DNA of 6,863 nucleotides from an uncultured Catenibacterium sp. Its GTDB lineage: Bacteria > Bacillota_I > Bacilli_A > Erysipelotrichales > Coprobacillaceae. Shown here piece by piece: positions 5,478 through 6,863 of this stretch (its first letter is position 1; each line of letters starts with the position of its first letter). A model generated the notes under the pieces. That model was not told where the DNA came from and ran no database searches. It worked only from the letters and a program-made list of their open reading frames with translations. Made by a program: the position numbers and the translations under genes. The DNA is taken from assembly GCA_900764725.1 (NCBI GenBank), contig CAAFPB010000438.1, positions 1 through 6,863 on the forward strand. The letters are read 5' to 3'.

Positions 5478-6344
5478 ATGTTGTATATAGGTATAGATGG
5501 CGGTGGCACAAAAACAAAGATGGTTCTCTTTGATGAGAACGGAACACGTTTAAGAGAATTAACCCTTCCTACAGTACATGTTCTCACTCAGCCACAAGAT
5601 CAATCTATTGAAATATTAAGAAAAGGTGTCAATCAGCTAGATCCTGATCATAATGCAATTATTGGTGCAGGACTTGCAGGATATGGCCAACAAAAAGAAC
5701 TAAGAGACAAGATTGAATACATATGTAAAGAAGCATTTGGAAATAGACTATTTGTGGTAGAAAGTGATGTAAGAATTGCGATTGAAGGTGCATTAGATGG
5801 TCATGATGGTATTGTAGTCATTGCAGGAACAGGCAGTATTGCCTTATCACTTAAGAATAATAAGCTTACACGTTGTGGAGGCTGGGGTTATCAATTAGGT
5901 GATGAAGGCAGTGCTTATTGGATTGCGAAGAAGATGTTTAATATATTCTCTAAAGAAATAGATGGTAGATTAGAAAAAACAGCTCTTTATGATCTGATTA
6001 TGGAAGAATGTCATCTAGATATTGATTACGATATCATCACATTTATGAATCATCTGAATCGTACATCTACTGCATCCTATGCTTATATCAATGGTTTAGC
6101 TGCCAATCAGGGAGATCCTTATGCGATAGAAATATATAAACAAGCAGCACTAGAAATCAATGCCCTTATACAAACACTCTTAAAACAATATGATTCAACA
6201 CCACGTATTTCTTATATTGGAGGCGTATTTGAACATGCTTCCAAGTATATTCTACCTATTCTTAATGAAACAATAGAGAATCTTATTTCACCTATCCATA
6301 CACCGGAATATGGTGCTTACAAGCTTGCAAAGAAACTAGGGTGA
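5478..6344 (+). CDS. BadF/BadG-type amino-sugar kinase (GlcNAc/MurNAc kinase-like)
   Basis: This cytoplasmic ATP-dependent sugar kinase of the ASKHA fold has 288 residues. IGIDGGGTKTKMVLFD (4-19) is the phosphate-1 loop, ESDVRIA (95-101) carries the likely catalytic Asp97, IAGTGSIA (115-122) is phosphate-2, GGWGYQLGDEGSAYWIA (134-150) is the family signature, and YIGGVF (246-251) is the adenosine-side glycine motif. BadF-family members include GlcNAc kinases, glucosamine kinases and the clostridial MurNAc/GlcNAc kinase MurK. Next to murQ, MurNAc or GlcNAc is the most plausible substrate; exact specificity is not readable from the sequence. AAGAGGT (5464-5470) overlaps the EIIC stop, and the ATG follows that stop by 12 bases. 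Its TGA stop lies in the loop of a terminator-like hairpin. Confidence 0.9.
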   Translation: MLYIGIDGGGTKTKMVLFDENGTRLRELTLPTVHVLTQPQDQSIEILRKGVNQLDPDHNAIIGAGLAGYGQQKELRDKIEYICKEAFGNRLFVVESDVRIAIEGALDGHDGIVVIAGTGSIALSLKNNKLTRCGGWGYQLGDEGSAYWIAKKMFNIFSKEIDGRLEKTALYDLIMEECHLDIDYDIITFMNHLNRTSTASYAYINGLAANQGDPYAIEIYKQAALEINALIQTLLKQYDSTPRISYIGGVFEHASKYILPILNETIENLISPIHTPEYGAYKLAKKLG

Positions 6345-6360
6345 AAACCTTAGTTTTTTT
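6333..6360 (+). terminator. Terminator-like hairpin inside the operon
   Basis: AAACTAGGG (6333-6341) pairs with CCTTAGTTT (6348-6356), nine pairs with one G-U, around the loop TGAAAA. It runs into TTTTTTT (6354-6360). The loop contains the kinase stop codon. The GH1 ribosome binding site starts nine bases after the T run, with no promoter between. Partial read-through would lower GH1 expression relative to the upstream genes. Confidence 0.75.
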
Positions 6361-6378
6361 AATTAAATGGAGGAAATT

Positions 6379-6863
6379 ATGAAAAAGACAAAAGATATAT
6401 TATGGGGTGGAGCCACTGCCAGCAGTCAGTATGAAGGTGGCTATAAAGAAGGCGGTAAAGGCTTAGATACACAGGATTGTAGACCCTATCTAAAAAGAAC
6501 ATCCGATGCGACAACATCTACAAGACTACTCACACAGGATATTATAGATGAAGCAAAGAAATGTGAAGGAATAGGAAACTACCCATTTAGACAGGGTAGT
6601 GATGGTTACCATCATATTGATGAAGATATTGCCTTACTTAAAGAATTAGGTATTGATATATATCGTTTCTCAATCAGCTGGGCGAGATTATATCCTCATG
6701 GAGATGAAGAAACACCTAATGAAGAAGGAATTAAGTTCTATGATCATATCTTCAAAGAAGTACATCAAGCAGGTATGAAGATCTTTCTTACAATGAATCA
6801 TTATGCTGTTCCATTATTCCTAGTAGAACATTATGGAGGATGGAGATCGGAAGAGCACACGTC
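6379..6863 (+). CDS. GH1 6-phospho-beta-glucosidase, 3' end missing at contig edge
   Basis: This glycoside hydrolase family 1 enzyme is expected to hydrolyse phosphorylated beta-disaccharides imported by the PTS into a 6-phosphosugar and a free sugar in the cytoplasm. The window holds 161 codons of an expected roughly 470-500. WGGATASSQYEGGYKEGGKG (residues 9-28) is the N-terminal GH1 signature, with Gln17 and Glu19 in the substrate loop. YRFSISWARLYPHGDEETPN (95-114), the MNHY segment (about 140-143) and YGGW (152-155) are also classic. The catalytic NEP and ENG motifs lie beyond the end. GGAGG at 6369-6373 sets the start. Bases 6844-6863 are sequencing adapter, so residues from 156 onward (RSEEHT) are not reliable, although an Arg after GGW would be normal. 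The gene is last in the visible operon, behind a terminator-like hairpin. Confidence 0.93.
   Translation, partial: MKKTKDILWGGATASSQYEGGYKEGGKGLDTQDCRPYLKRTSDATTSTRLLTQDIIDEAKKCEGIGNYPFRQGSDGYHHIDEDIALLKELGIDIYRFSISWARLYPHGDEETPNEEGIKFYDHIFKEVHQAGMKIFLTMNHYAVPLFLVEHYGGWRSEEHT
6844..6863 (+). other. Illumina TruSeq adapter remnant at the contig end
   Basis: The last 20 bases, AGATCGGAAGAGC followed by ACACGTC, equal the first 20 bases of the standard TruSeq read-1 adapter. They are assembly contamination and not genomic DNA. One or two bases at the junction could be genomic by coincidence. Confidence 0.96.

Overview
The window is AT-rich bacterial DNA of Bacillota (Firmicutes) character: strong AGGAGG-type ribosome binding sites, short intergenic gaps, TTGAAA/TATAAT promoters and hairpin-plus-T terminators. 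The gene content and protein flavour suggest a gut Erysipelotrichia-like or related lineage; that placement is an inference from memory of similar proteins, not a search. Both ends look like short-read assembly edges. The left edge cuts an IS110-family transposase, which is often multi-copy. The right edge finishes with 20 bases identical to the Illumina TruSeq adapter.

Left part (1-1250). The N-terminus of an IS110 transposase lies on the minus strand (1-82). A 178-base non-coding stretch follows, with a minus-strand promoter for the transposase and, on the plus strand, a sequence perfectly complementary to the ribosome binding site of the next gene. Then comes an unrecognised 318-residue soluble protein with an 11-residue-periodic amphipathic N-terminus, closed by a strong terminator.

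Middle part (1258-2766). A remnant of an RpiB/LacA/LacB-type sugar-phosphate isomerase lacks its first ~30 residues. It begins exactly where a 38-bp promoter-like block ends, and that block recurs (33/38 identical) upstream of the next gene. That gene encodes an RpiR-family HTH-SIS regulator, whose true start is most likely 1904. It is closed by its own terminator.

Right part (2771-6863). This is a catabolic operon in one direction: murQ (N-acetylmuramate-6-phosphate etherase), a small three-helix membrane protein of unknown function, a PTS EIIC permease of the cellobiose/chitobiose (Lac) type, a BadF-type amino-sugar kinase, a terminator-like hairpin, and a GH1 6-phospho-beta-glucosidase cut by the contig end. 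The operon promoter (TTGAAA-17-TATAAT) is overlaid by a perfect 17-bp palindrome, and a second copy of its core lies 33 bp upstream; these are probable operators of the RpiR regulator.

How the genes may work together (inference): the permease would import a beta-linked amino-sugar disaccharide as its phosphate, GH1 would split it into sugar-6-phosphate plus free sugar, the kinase would phosphorylate the free sugar, and MurQ would convert MurNAc-6-phosphate to GlcNAc-6-phosphate plus D-lactate. That fits salvage of a cell-wall GlcNAc-MurNAc disaccharide. The window contains no PTS EIIA or EIIB, and GH1 specificity for such a substrate is unproven.
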